64,000 nucleotides of DNA from positions 3,142 to 67,141 of the forward strand of contig NW_002476519.1 of the NCBI RefSeq assembly GCF_000189635.1. The letters run 5' to 3'. Shown here one piece after another: positions 40,445 to 52,849 of this stretch. This DNA is from Tetrahymena thermophila SB210 (taxonomy: Eukaryota > Ciliophora > Oligohymenophorea > Hymenostomatida > Tetrahymenidae). The translations under genes and the position numbers were made by a program. The notes under the pieces were generated by a model. The model searched no databases and was not told the DNA's origin. It worked only from the letters and a program-made list of their open reading frames with translations. Each line of letters opens with the position of its first letter. Positions within the stretch are counted from its first letter, which is position 1.

Positions 40445-41705
40445 ACCAAAATTTATCATAAATAAAAATGAATTAAAAAAAAATGGCTTAGAACTAACAA
40501 TTTCAAATATATTTTTTTTAATTTTAAACTCATTAATACCCAAACGCTAGATTTTAATTAGGAGTTTGGCTATATTATGAATTAAATAATTAAAAAGAAA
40601 CTAAAACTTCAAAACCGATTAATTCTTTTCTTCAAAGAAATTAATTGATTTAATTGCAGATTGATAATATTGTAAACTGTTAATTTTCATATTTAATAAG
40701 ATTTAATTTGTTAATGTATTTTAGCTAAATTTAAAAAATGTTCGATGAGAAATGTAATATATTTTAAAATATAGTTATAACAAACTATCCTCTCTTATTT
40801 CTTAAATTTTAAATGAATGGAGATTATAAGCAGATTTTTGAAATATTTTATCATTTATGTAAATTTAATGGATTTCTAAATTAAATAGAATGAAAATGTC
40901 ATATGTTTTAGAGTAAGGTCATTTATTAATAACAAAATTAAAATATTGCTACATATTTTGAAATTTTTCTTGTTAATAACCACTTTTTAAATTATTCTAC
41001 TTAAAATTTAATTTCAAATTCAATTGATTTCATAACTGACTAATCAATCTACTTATTTTTAAAATTTTGTATTCAAATATTTATATTAAATTATGCTGTG
41101 ATACTGTAAAAAAAACTTTTTAATGACAAAATAAAAAAAGGAATAAAGTAAATTATATGGCGGATTAATTTGATCATTTATTTATTTTAATTCTATTGAT
41201 TTTATTTATAAATTTTAATTGAGTAATTGCTACTATAAAACGAATTTTTATCAAAATGTAGAAAATCTTTAAAAAAATCTAAATTAACTTGGTGTTTTTC
41301 TAATTTAAAGAAATTTGAGATAAAAAGATATTTTTATTTTTAGTCATTAAATAAAAGACTCAATTTGAACTAAATAAATATCTTTATTTTTTTAATTAAA
41401 AATTTGATAAAAAATTCTATTTATAATGAAATATCAATCCAATTAAGTTTAAACACACCAACTTTCAAAATTGATTTTTTTATTAAAAGCGCCATTAACT
41501 AAATTAAGATAATTCAATAATTCAAAATAATTTTTATTAAAACAAAACAAATGAAATTCTATTGATATGTAGAATTAAGAGTATTTTAATTGATATTTGA
41601 ATAATAAAATATTTAGCTTTAATATTTTATACATACCATTGCACCTCTGATTTAAATATTTCTTAATAGTATTTTTGCTATAGAAATAATTAGTATATGA
41701 TAAAT
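40445..41705 (+). repeat. Orphan upstream element E inside the finger-gene array
   Basis: A 1.3-kb copy of the first part of gene D's upstream element (27415-28690), same orientation, colinear by eye from TTATCATAAATAAAAATGAA at about 40456 to TTTTTGCTATAGAAATAATT near 41674. It ends about 140 bp before the 3' end of finger-gene copy 3. It carries none of gene D. Confidence 0.7.
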
Positions 41706-41844
41706 TTTATTAAAAAAATAAACATTAATAAAAAAATTCAACAACAACTAAAACACAATTTATATTAAATTATTCAAAGCTATTAAAATATCTTCTATTA
41801 AATTTAAAGAGTAGCTTTTGTTATTATTTTTCATTTATTTTAAT

Positions 41845-43677
41845 TCAATTTTTAAATTCATTCACTATTTATGCTTCTTTCAAAACTATTTTAATTCCCG
41901 AATCTTTTAAACCAAGGTAAAATTTTAAATCCTCAATTTTTGTAAGATTTTCTTTATATGTATCATCTAATCCTAGCTTATACTAATAATTAGGATAGTC
42001 TACTACTTCTAAAATCTAATCTTTTAAGCAAACTCTTAATTCTATCATATTGTCTTTACTTACCTTAAATTAGTCTCCTTTTAATTTTTTATTAATGGTT
42101 GAAGAACGGTCAAATAACCCTTTATTTTATTATACTACTATAAATTCATTTGAAAATATAAAATTTATGAATAAATTTTAATTTCCTTCAAATACATTAT
42201 TACAATTTGAGTTGCTTATTAGACCTATTTCTAATTGACTATCTTTTTCAAAATTTTCTAATTATATTCTAAAAATATATTTTAAATCTTTTTGTAAATT
42301 CATATTTGAAAAGCAAAACATCCAACCTCTATTTAAAAAATAGATTAAATATTCACCATTTTATATTTTCTTTATAATGCAATTTTAGTATCCATATTAA
42401 TTTTTGGATATTAACAGTTAAAAATTTTATTTGAAAAAATGTTTTTCATAAAAATCTCTCATCTTTTCATCTTTCAGGTTTCTGAAGAAATCAAATTTAT
42501 TTTAGTCATTAAAAATATTTGAAAAATTTATATGATGCAAAAAAGGTTTTACATCAATTAAAAATTTTTCAAATTATAATGTGAATTAATTGTTTAAGAA
42601 ACTCATTTTAGAATTTGTAATTAAATTAATTTATTTTATTTCTAAACTATTTTTTACTTCATTTTCATACAAAAACTGATTTGTTAAAAGTATTTAATGC
42701 TTAACATAGTCTTCTATTTAATTTAACTTTTCTTCACTAATTTTTGAAAAATCAATAGCTTTTTTATTTTCTGTATGAATAATTTTGAAATTATATTCTT
42801 AAAGAAGATGATTAAGCCCTTAAAGAACTTACTCCAATTCTTTAAGGAATTAGTCAGAGCAAAAATTAGATTTATTCGAAACAAGTTTCATTATTAATTC
42901 AGCACTCATTTTCTAGGCTCTGTTATTATTTTAATTATTAATGTTCGCTTATTAATTGTTTTCACTATTTTTATTTATCATATCTTAAGATAAATCATTT
43001 TTAAAGAAAGAAATATTATCTATACATGCAAATATTTATTATTTCATGATATTTGGTCTGTTTAAATTAAAATTTTTTTCTAAAAAATTGGCTTAACTAA
43101 GTAGGTTCTACAATTATTCAGTATTTTAATCTTTCTAAGACTCAATTTATGAGATGAATTCTCTGAATAGAGTTAAATTTTCTTCTATAATACTAGTTTC
43201 TTAGTTGTTGTTGTTGTTTAGAAGCTACTTAAATTCTGATATTTTTGATATTTCTTAATATCTTTCAATAACTTAGCTATGATTAGGATATTTTAGAGCT
43301 TCATTGATCATATTTTTTTAGATTATGTCTATTTTTGCTAAAATCTCTTCTTTGAACTGATTAAAGAAATCTGTTATTTATTTTACGTAGTCACATTAAG
43401 ATTAATTTGACGTGAACTCGATGAGATCTTAAATGATATGGTAGTCATTGACGGGTGGCCATTTTGGGATAATTTTACTGTCTGTTTCTTAAATAATCTG
43501 ATCTATTAATAAATAGTTGATTGCTTTGAATTCAAAATCATCATTGATACAAGAAGAACAGTAGAAAAGAGGCTTTTTGGAGCTGGATTGAGATATTACA
43601 TCATTAATTTAGACAAACTAAAAATCTTTATTTGAATGTTTAGTGCATTTTAGATTTTAGGTTGTAATTTTATCCAT
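41845..43677 (-). CDS. CxxH/CxxC-finger protein, copy 3
   Basis: Single exon, 610 aa, the same length as copy 2, TGA stop. C11-x2-H14 (LKCTKH) and C40-x2-C43 (FYCSSC) are conserved. The helical middle is well conserved (MSAELIMKLVSNKSNFCSDQ, NQIEDYVKHQILLTNQ). The C-terminal domain keeps IELRVCLKDQILEVVDYPNY and KFYLGLKDSGIKIVLKEAQI, but the segment about 430-530 is more diverged (MFCFSNMNLQKD; LFDRSSTINKKLKG). It is intact and probably functional. Function unknown beyond the inferred zinc site and protein-interaction domain. Confidence 0.8.
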
Positions 43678-44530
43678 TTAAAAATCTTAAGAGAGAAAAG
43701 TTTTTGAGAAAGAATTTTCTTTTAATATTTTGTTTAGATTGTATTTTTTTTACTATTATTTTTATCATGAGTTAAGAAGAAAAGTATTAGAATATGAAAA
43801 CTGCATTAATATTCAATTGAGAGTTTATATAATTACAAAGGATATTTTATTACAAATTTTATTTTATTAATATTTAATTCTTGCTTATAAATACAATAAA
43901 AAGTATTTAATGTGACCGCCATCTAAACTAAAATTTTTAGTCAAAATACATAGGAGCAAGGAGAGTTATCAATGTTTTATATAGGTTATTTTTTATTTTT
44001 TTTTTTTAAATCTGCAAATAATAAGTGAGTACTCTTATTATTAAGGTGGTGACAAATGAAGGTTTGATTCTATATAAAAACTCCTTGATTTTAACAAAAT
44101 TATCATTTTTATTATTTTGAATTTGATACCATATCTTCATAACCTAACTATTAGTATTTAATAAATATATTAATTAATCAAAATAATTATTATCTATTAA
44201 ATATTTGAAAGTAAATGTTAGTTAAATCAATCATATAAATCTGCAATACAAAATCAAATATTCATTCATATGCAAACATAAAAGAAACAATACAAGCATA
44301 TTTTTTATTATTTAAGGTTTGGAATATAAGAGATTTTTTTTATCTAAAAAAATTTGATGATCTTCTTGGGTTTACATTATATTGAGTACTTTATATGAAA
44401 ATATGTATTTCAAATCAATAAACTAATATTAATATATATATATTCATCAATAATTAACAATTATTTCTTTATCATTCAAAAAGTAGGTTCAATTAAAAAT
44501 ATCAATAAGCAGTTAGAAATTATCCTCATT
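43678..44530. other. 5' flank of copy 3
   Basis: Shares the promoter-proximal block with the other copies and a block at 44140-44320 with copy 2. AT-rich; no gene seen. Confidence 0.45.
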
Positions 44531-44534
44531 TTTA

Positions 44535-45004
44535 TGCTGTAGCCTCCAGCATAATCATTAACAGCGTGCTGCACTTATTCTATAGTAGTAAAAACCAGCC
44601 TCTATCAAAATTACCTATCTTTTTTAGTTAGCTCCACAAGGTTTCTATGTGATCGGTAGTATCACAGATGGTAAAACCTTAAGAATGGTTAATGATGCAC
44701 CTTTTTCATACCCTTAACACTATAAAAATAAATAAAAAAATAGAACCATTTGCATACAAAATAGTTCTTTTTCCTTGCTAATTCTATATAGTTATAAGGC
44801 TTATGAAAATATGATCTATGTTTTCTGCAGTTCTATTATTTCGTATAGCCACAGAGCAAAATTTCCCTGTATTTATTTATATTACACCCAAAATCCCAAC
44901 AATAAGAATCCTGACTGGTTCGATATGATGGATCTCGGAGGTAAGTATAAAGTGGTTCATCCACTTCTACCACTTCTGGATGTTTTCAATGAGGTTACAT
45001 AACT
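44535..45004 (+). pseudogene. Unrecognised gene remnant or exons
   Basis: A locally GC-richer island in a very AT-rich gap, open in one frame (TAA/TAG as Gln). Protein-like segments are LAPQGFYVIGSITDGKTLRM then VNDAPFSYPQHY, and NPNNKNPDWFDMMDLGGKYK then VVHPLLPLLDVFNEV, separated by low-complexity sequence that may be an intron (AATAG-like acceptors). A good 5' splice consensus, GTAAGTAT, directly follows DLGG-coding sequence at about 44940. I do not recognise the family. There is no clear start and no conserved end, so it could be a fragment left by rearrangement or internal exons of an unusual gene. Confidence 0.35.
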
Positions 45005-46183
45005 GCTAAAGGGGAATTTTCGAGTATTCTTTCTTAATAAATTGATATTTAATATTTAAAAAAGCGATAAATCCTTTTAAAAGTTTTTTCTGGTAACAAA
45101 CTTATTTCTATTGCTTAAATAATAGAAGTGTTTTAGATAAAACTTAAAAATATGCATGTATAAATTGATATTAAAGGATGTCTAGCACAGTTAAAAATTG
45201 AATCTGTACTTATGAAAGCATTTAAAACACTTAAAAACACAATCAATTATGCATTAGTCTTTTATTTAATTCTTAGGTTACTGGTTAGGGATACAAAATT
45301 ATTTTGTGCATCTAAAGTGCGAAGCTAATATTATTTGTTTCAGATCTTTGTTAGATAAGAAATTTAGTTTTTAATTTTTATAATTTTCTTTGACAACACC
45401 AAATAGATTTTTCAAAAGGATTTTTTTGTATAAATTTCTATCCTTATTCTCTTTAATGATGAATACTTTTACTTTTAAATTTAAAGGGAATAAATAGCTC
45501 CTCAAACATGAAGTTTTATGGATTTTTGGGTTTCATACCTTGTTTTCTTTATCCAAATTAAAAATTTATTTAGTGGAAACTGGAAAAGATAGAATCAAGA
45601 AGAATTAGGCTTGTTAAGAATAATTATTTAGACTCTATTGGAAATATTAAATAGCTAAGTTTTACAAATTTTATAAGGGTACCATGTTGAAAAAGATTTA
45701 GAAAATCGTATTTGAGACTAATATCAAAAAAAATCAAAAATATATAATTTATTCAAAATAATAATATTTTGAACCTACCTTTCTTGTCTTTATTGATAAA
45801 CTAAATTTTAATAATATATTAATTTTATATATCTGATAATGATTTTGAAAAAATGATATGAAACAAATAAAAAATCGTTTAAGAATCATCAACACTGATT
45901 CTTATCATTTAATCACTAATTTTAGAAAAATCCACACCTTCATTTTTATTGAGTGTATATTTTTAGAGTACTTCTCAAATTGTGATTTTACTGAATTAAG
46001 AAATTATAAATAATATCACTCTTTAAATAGAAAGAAATAATTTTAATTAATATTGAGTAAAATAAAATGAAAAAAAACACTAAATTATATAAGTATGTTT
46101 TTTATTTTAATAAATTAAGTTTATCCTTTCAAATGTTATTCTCCTTTTTTCTTAAGAATTTTATTAACTAAAAACTAAAAAAT

Positions 46184-47431
46184 TCATCCAAAAAAACCTT
46201 CCATCAAATCAATTTCACTTTCCTCCTCATCTTTATGGTCTCTGAACAAATCAAATTAATTTTAGTCATTAAAAATACTTGAAAAATTAATATGCTGTAA
46301 AAAAGGTTTTACATCAATTAAAAATTTTTCAAACTATAATATGAATTAATTGTTTAACAAACTCATTTAAGAATTTGTAATGAAATTAATTTGTTTTATT
46401 TATAAACAATCTTTTACTTCATTTTCATACTACTTTTGAGTTTTTAAAAGTATTTAATGTTTAACATAGTCTTCTATTTAATTTAACTTTTCTTCACTTA
46501 TTTTCGAAAAATCAATAGCTTCTTTATTTTCTTTTTGAACTATATTAAAATTAAACTCTTAAAGAAGATGATTAAGCCCTTAAAGAATTTAATCCAATTC
46601 TTAAAGAAATTAGTCAGAGCAAAAATTAGATTTATTTGAAACAAGTTTCATTATTAATTCAGCACTCATTTTCTAGCCTCTGTTATTATTTTAATTATTA
46701 ATGTTAGCTTATAGATGGCTTTCACTATTTTGATTTCTCACGCCTTATGATAAATCGTTTTTAAAGAAAGAAATATTATCTATACAAGCAAATATTTATT
46801 ATTTCATGATATTTGGATGGTTTGTATTGAAATTTATTTTTAATTAATTAGCTAAACTCTACAATAATTCAGTATTTTTATCTTTCTATAGCTCAAATTG
46901 TGAGATAAATTCTCTGCAGAGATTTGAATGTTCTTCTATATTACTTGTTTCTTAGTTGTTTTTGTTGTTTAGAAGCTACTTAAATTATGATATTTTTGAT
47001 ATTTCTTAATATCTTTCAATAATTTGCTATCTATCAGTTGGATATTTTAGAGCTTCATTGATCATATTTTTTTAGATTATGTCTATTTTTGCTAAAAACT
47101 CTTCTTTGAATTGATTAAAGAAATCTGTGATTTACTTGATGTAGTTAACTTTAGATTAATTTAATGTGAGCTCGATGAGATCTTAAATGATATGGTAGTC
47201 GTCGACTGGTGGCCATTTTGGTATAATTTTACTGTCTGCTTCTTAAATAATCTGATCTATCAATATATAATTGATTGGTTTAAATTCAAAGTCTTCATTT
47301 ATACAAGAACAACAGTAGAAAAGAGGCTTTTTAGAGCTGGATTGAGATATTACGTCATTAATTTAGATAAACTAGCAATCTTTATTTGAATGTTTAGTAC
47401 ATTTTAAATTTTAGGTAGTAAATTTATCCAT
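46184..47431 (-). CDS. CxxH/CxxC-finger protein, copy 4 (lacks C-terminal domain)
   Basis: Intact frame of 415 aa from MDKFTTQNLKCTKH, with CxxC in FYCCSC, a helical middle like copies 2-3 (three residues fewer near residue 220), then a break at DQNQFDLFRDHKDEEESEID and a stop 8 codons later. The last about 195 residues (the SPRY-like part) are missing. The downstream DNA does not match the family, so the 3' end was lost by deletion or rearrangement. It would make a finger-plus-coil protein without the presumed recognition domain: possibly a dominant partner of its paralogues, possibly decaying. Confidence 0.68.
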
Positions 47432-48013
47432 TTTAAATTTTTTGAGAAAGGAAAGTTGTTGAGATAGAATATACTTATTATATTTTGTTGATATTTGTAT
47501 TTTTTTTTATAGTTTGTTTCAAGATATATAATTTTCATTCAAAATATTATTATTTATTCACTAATAATTTAATAAAGATATAGATCCTTTAATTAATTAG
47601 AATTTTTTAATTTATTTTCATTCATTTTATTCATATTTTTTTTAATTTTTAAAAATAATAATTTAGGGTTTTGGATATGAATGAGTATTATCCAAATTAT
47701 TTATAAAATAGATAAGTTAAGATTGAATTTAATGAGAAAGTGAAGTTTTAATATTAGAATAAGTGTTATAATAATAAAGCAATCAAATAATATTTATAAT
47801 TAAATTGATAAGTAGGTAATAATTAAGACTGCTTCTTAAGATGAAATTTTACTTAAAAAATCTTTAGATTTTATTTGCTAAACATTTATTTTTGCTTTTT
47901 GATTAAATTCAAATAGATATTTAATATTCGTAACAATCCTGATTGATGATTTCAAAATAAATAGTGTGATATTGAATAAAGTAAATTATCTATGAAAAAA
48001 CAATTTTTAAAAA

Positions 48014-48538
48014 ATGTTTTTTAATATTTAAAGTTAAATAACAGTCATTAAGTATGATTACTCAATACTTAATAAAAAGAAAATTGAATCTTTAATAATT
48101 TAATCAGAAGATGATGGTAAAGATGAGAGTGATAGTAAATGTAATTTAATTTTACGAATTTAATAGAAATTTAATTATAGTTAATTATTTTTATCTAATA
48201 AACACATAATTATTTACTCTTTTTATTTAAATAAAGAATGGATTTATACATAATATTTTATTTTATTAATAGATATGATATTTAATTTAACTATTAAACT
48301 TTGCTAATGTTCAAAATAAATACAAAAATAAAAGTATTAAATTTATAATATGTATGAATACATTTGCTTATTTATTGAATATGTATGTTTCATATTATAT
48401 GATATTATATAAAAAGCATCTTTATTTAATTAAAATGAACATGTAAAAGAGCTTAATTTATTTGGTAAGAAAAAAGAAAATAATTACCTTAAATATGATA
48501 AAATATATTTTTTCTATTAAGATGAAAAGTATATTTGA
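48014..48538 (+). CDS. Doubtful hypothetical ORF
   Basis: Open for 174 codons with TGA as sole stop. Most of it is Ile/Tyr/Asn/Phe/Lys-rich, as expected of random AT-rich DNA. One acidic segment (SEDDGKDESDSK) looks protein-like and is followed by GTAAATG, a possible 5' splice site, so it could be part of a small intron-containing gene. No family recognised. ORFs of this length are expected by chance when only TGA terminates. Confidence 0.2.
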
Positions 48539-49657
48539 TAATTAAGAAAAAGGCAATTATTTATAGTTTAATTTTTATAGACTTTCATTTTATTCTATGT
48601 AAACTAAAAATAAAGAAAGCATTAAATAATTAAAGTAATCGAGAATAATATTATTTACAAATAAGATAAATTTAATATCAGATTTATAATTTAATAAGTA
48701 AGCTAAATTATGATTGAGTAAATAGATGTTAAATTAAATTCTTATTTATATTTAAAATAGTAACTTAAACTTAATATATTTCTTATTAAAATAATTGAGT
48801 TATACTTACTTTCTAAAATATTCCAGATTATTCTGATTATAAAAAAAACGAGTATCAGTTAAATATAATTATATGTATATATAAAATTAAATATTCATTT
48901 ATCCTGATTCTTGATATTTTGTAAATATATGAAAATAAAATTTGGTAAATAAAATTCTTTTTAGTAAAATAACCATAAAAAATAAACTTTCAAATGTTTG
49001 CTTTTTGTCTTTCTTTTAGATTAAGAAATAAATACAAGAAACAAAATGTTTGATATGCTTTTTTGCATGTAATAACAGTTTTAAATTAATATTTTTTCTT
49101 TAAAATTTGTATTTAATTAATTATTATTTTGAGAAAAGATATTTTTAATGAAAATATTTTTAAGGTAATAGAAATAAGTTGTTTTTTAAAAAGAATAAAG
49201 TAGAAATCATTATTAATTTAATATCTAATTCGGATTTATCTAAATATATAAGCAAACCTTTTAAATCTAAAATTCTTTTTAATTCACTTATATAAATTTT
49301 ATTAGTGATGATTTTGATTAAATGCTAATTTATTTATTACTAATAAGATAAAGAGAGATTATTTTATTTTTATAAACTATTAATTAATATTTAATTTTGT
49401 TTTTGAAATAAAATTAGTGGTAGATGTAGAATATACTAGATTAAAATACAAAAACATATCAAAAGTCTAATTCAATGTTATTTAAGCATTTTTCATTAAG
49501 ATAAAATTAATGGGTAAAATAATTTAGAACAAAATTAAGAGCAAGAAAAAATAAAAATAGATTTGATGAGAAATAAATAATTAATTGCTGTTATAAATAT
49601 TTATTAACGAAATATTTTTAAAACAGTTACAAAAAATACAAAAATAAATAATTATTA

Positions 49658-49722
49658 AATTGTTTCGTAACAATTATTTATTTTTTAATTGCACGTTACA
49701 CATCTTTAAATTGTACGTTACA
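49658..49722. promoter_or_regulatory. Palindrome plus CGTTACA direct repeats
   Basis: AATTGTTTCGTAACAATT (49658-49675) has perfect 7-bp arms around TCGT. TTGCACGTTACA (49689-49700) and TTGTACGTTACA (49711-49722) are direct repeats with starts 22 bp apart, about two helical turns. The palindrome half-site GTAAC is the complement of the GTTAC core. This is a compact cluster of related sites in otherwise featureless DNA, suggestive of a protein-binding array. About 0.9 kb upstream of the cyclophilin gene start. Confidence 0.4.
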
Positions 49723-50613
49723 ATCAGAAATATTGGTCACTTAATTTTACAAATAAATATGTGAAATTTTGGTTATTTTAGAAAAAAATTAGATTTAGTT
49801 TTTAACTTTTATTGGTATAAGTTCAATTATAATTTAAATTTAATAAAAAATAAAGAGATTTTATATGTTTATTAAGTTTTATATAATCATCGATCAGAAA
49901 CTCTAAAAAGAAATGTAAGTAATCAAAAATTGTATTCTTTAATTATTTTTTAAGCTTTTCATTAATTTTATTTTGAATTATTTTTGTAGATCGATTTAAA
50001 AGTGATAGGAATATGATAAAATTATTTCTATTTATTCAATTTTTTTATATATTTTCTAATTAAAATGTAATTTCTTATATAAAAAAAAAAGAGTAATTGT
50101 AACTTTTAAAAAATCAGTTTAAAAGTGATCTTTTAACTATTTTAGATTTTTATTTGTCAATTATTTTTGTTTGTTTGTTAATTTTTATATATTTGAAATT
50201 AAAGAACATAACGCAAAGAACTCCAACTCCTATTAAGATTACATACAAAAATTTAATACTATTTGATTTCTAATTCTATGTCTATGCAATGGATTGAATC
50301 TTGAAGTTTAATTGCTTATATATAAATAAATTAATTTATATGTTTTATGTTTGTAAGTATGTATAAATAAATTAATGAATTTGATGAATGTATATATTTA
50401 TGAATGAATGAATGTGTTAATAAGTGAGTGAGTTAGCGAGTGTATATGTTTAATTTAATTGAATAATAATACTTAGAAAGTGAAAAGGTATTTGATATTA
50501 AGATTAATTAAAAGAGTGATTATTATTAAAAAAATAAACTAACTAAAAAGCAAAGGAAGAAAAGCAAAGAAATTGTATTAAAAATTAAGAATAGCAATAG
50601 AGCTAAGAATTTG

Positions 50614-52849
50614 ATGTATTTTTCGAAGGGCAAAACACAGTCTGCTTAGTCGAGCATGACCGACTTGGGAAACCCTAATCCTACTCCAGCTAGACCGCAA
50701 TCTGCTATTTAAAAAAATTTGTTTAACTACAATATTTATTTCAGCGAGCGTAATCAAGCATAGCAATAGTAGTCGTAAGTTGCACAATCTTAATCACAAG
50801 CAAATCTGTTAAATGCATAAATTTAAAATTCGAATTACTCATCTTTGAATAATCAAAATTATTATAATGGATAGCAAGGTAAGAACAACCTTTCTCTCAA
50901 TTAATTTCAAATAAATGCTTCAAATCAAGGATTAGCTTAAATGTAGCATAATTAGCATCGTCATTTGAAGAGTTTAAATAATCGAGGAGCAGGTTAAGGA
51001 GGGATGAGAGTTTTGATGTAGCATTCAAACAATAAGTTTAAGCCTTTATCAATTCCGATTGCTATTCCCAAATAGCTAAATGGAAGTCAATCAGCGCAGA
51101 ATTTTGGTTAAAAGTAAATTTAAGCTTGTATTTAGTGCTATTTATTAACATTTATAATAAAAAATAAGAAGATCAGTGACTCGCATTAAGTTAGTGGGAT
51201 ATTCAGGCGATCCAGAGTTTTAAATGATAAAAGACACTTCTGAAAAGATAATGCAGGCAAATGATGGAATGCTGATAGTAAATACAGATGAAATTGATAA
51301 TGAAATAGATTATGACTTGAAATTAAAGCAGCTTAAAAGGAGTTCTTCTGCATTTTTGCCTGCTTATTAAGCCTTTAAAAGTAGCAATAACATCATCAGC
51401 AACGCTCTTTCTCAGAATAACAATAATGGCAATAGCAGTAATTAAGCTTAACCACCAGCAGGCTCTTTTTAGAATTAGTTAATAAGCGTAAATTCAGCTT
51501 CTAACTTTAAGAGACCATACTATTTCTTGACTGACAAGAATGAGCCTCTATTTTCCTTGAAATAACTGTAAGAAAAATATCCTTTGAAGCACAAGGCCAA
51601 GGAAATTATTGAAATGCACGAAGAATTGCAATAAAATTTTGGGAAATTAGTATTTAATAGAGGCAATATGGGAAGCAGCGATAATTTTATGCCTTCCCTG
51701 CAATCAATTTATCCTAACTTAGGAGATTTGGGACGCTTTAATAATGGAAATGGAAACTCGCATAATAATATGCCTTCTTACAACTCTTTTACTACTTTAT
51801 CTTCTACCCAATCAACAACTAGAACAGCATTTAGTCTTCATCCAAGTTAGAACTAAATTATTGACGATATGAGCGAAAAGAGATATGTGTATCTTTCTAT
51901 CAGAACAGCTTAAAAGTTCTTTGCAAGAGAGTCATCTCTACCTTCGACTTTTTTTCCTTTCGCAGGAAACGAATAATAGTAATAGAATGTAAGCTCTAAA
52001 AAGGGAAATGAGTAATCTAGTTTATAGCTGGAAACTAAAATATCAAACGAGAACTAGTTAGAAAATCTACAACTTTAAAATGAAAATAGCAACAATTAAA
52101 ATAATTAATGGACTCAAAATTAGACTATCCTTTATAATAATGGAGAACCATTTAAGCTGATAATAGAACTTTATACAAAAATAGCTCCAAAAGCATGCGA
52201 AAATTTCATCAAATTATGTGAAGGTTTTATCAGTAACGAAGGAAATTATTTAACTTTTAGAAACACATAAGCGTTGAGAATAAAAAAGAATGGATATATT
52301 CAAATGGGATATGCCAAACCGGGAGTTTCAATTTATAATGGTTACTTCGAAGATGAGTCTTTTGCAATTTAGCACGATAAGCCAGGCATTATTGGTTATT
52401 GTAACAGAGGCGTTCCACACTCTAACAGTAGCTAATTTTATATCACTCTAGGAGAAATGAAATCATTTGATAAAAAAATGGTAGCTTTTGGTAGAGTAAT
52501 CAGCGGATTCAAGCATCTTGAAAAATTGAATAAAATGACACTAAATATTTCTTCAGACATTCCTCCATTCAGCATAAATATATGCGACTCAGGAGTAGTC
52601 GTAGGCCGTCCGTCGACCAATTAATCTAGAAAGTCAACCAGCTCAAATATCTCAGGAATAGGAATGAGATCACCGAAAAGCGGAAGAAATGATCCACTTT
52701 AATTTGGAGTAAATAATTTAGAGAAATTAACTATAACTATTTATTATTCTTTTCAAATAATCGTCAAAATAAATAAAGAAAAAATGTTTAAATCAAAAAT
52801 TTTAATTGATAAAAAATATTCAATTAGTACTACTAATCAATTTCATTGA
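50614..52849 (+). CDS. Cyclophilin-domain protein with long Q/N/S-rich N terminus
   Basis: Two exons, 50614-51113 and 51169-52849 (intron 55 bp, GT..AG), 726 aa, TGA stop. Residues 1 to about 480 are low-complexity, rich in Gln, Asn and Ser, with no recognised domain. The cyclophilin-type PPIase domain spans about 490-648 (PFKLIIELYTKIAPKACENF, NGYIQMGYAKPG, DESFAIQHDKPGIIGYCNRG, SSQFYITLGEMKSF, KKMVAFGRVISGFKHLEKL). Against human CypA, by eye: Arg55, Gln63, Gln111 and Phe113 equivalents are present (Q589 F590), but Trp121 and His126 equivalents are Ser and Met. Prolyl isomerisation and cyclosporin binding may therefore be weakened. The last about 35 residues after the Ser-rich linker are low-complexity. 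Start chosen as the first Met of the open frame; a Met 14 codons downstream is possible. Likely cytosolic or nuclear. Confidence 0.85.

Larger units (their letters stand above)
47432..50613. other. Long AT-rich intergenic region
   Basis: The 5' flank of copy 4 lies at the left and the cyclophilin-gene leader at the right. The leader has GAATGAATGAATG and GTGAGTGAGTTAGCGAGTG runs near 50400-50440. Apart from the doubtful ORF at 48014 and the motif cluster at 49658, nothing was recognised. Confidence 0.5.
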
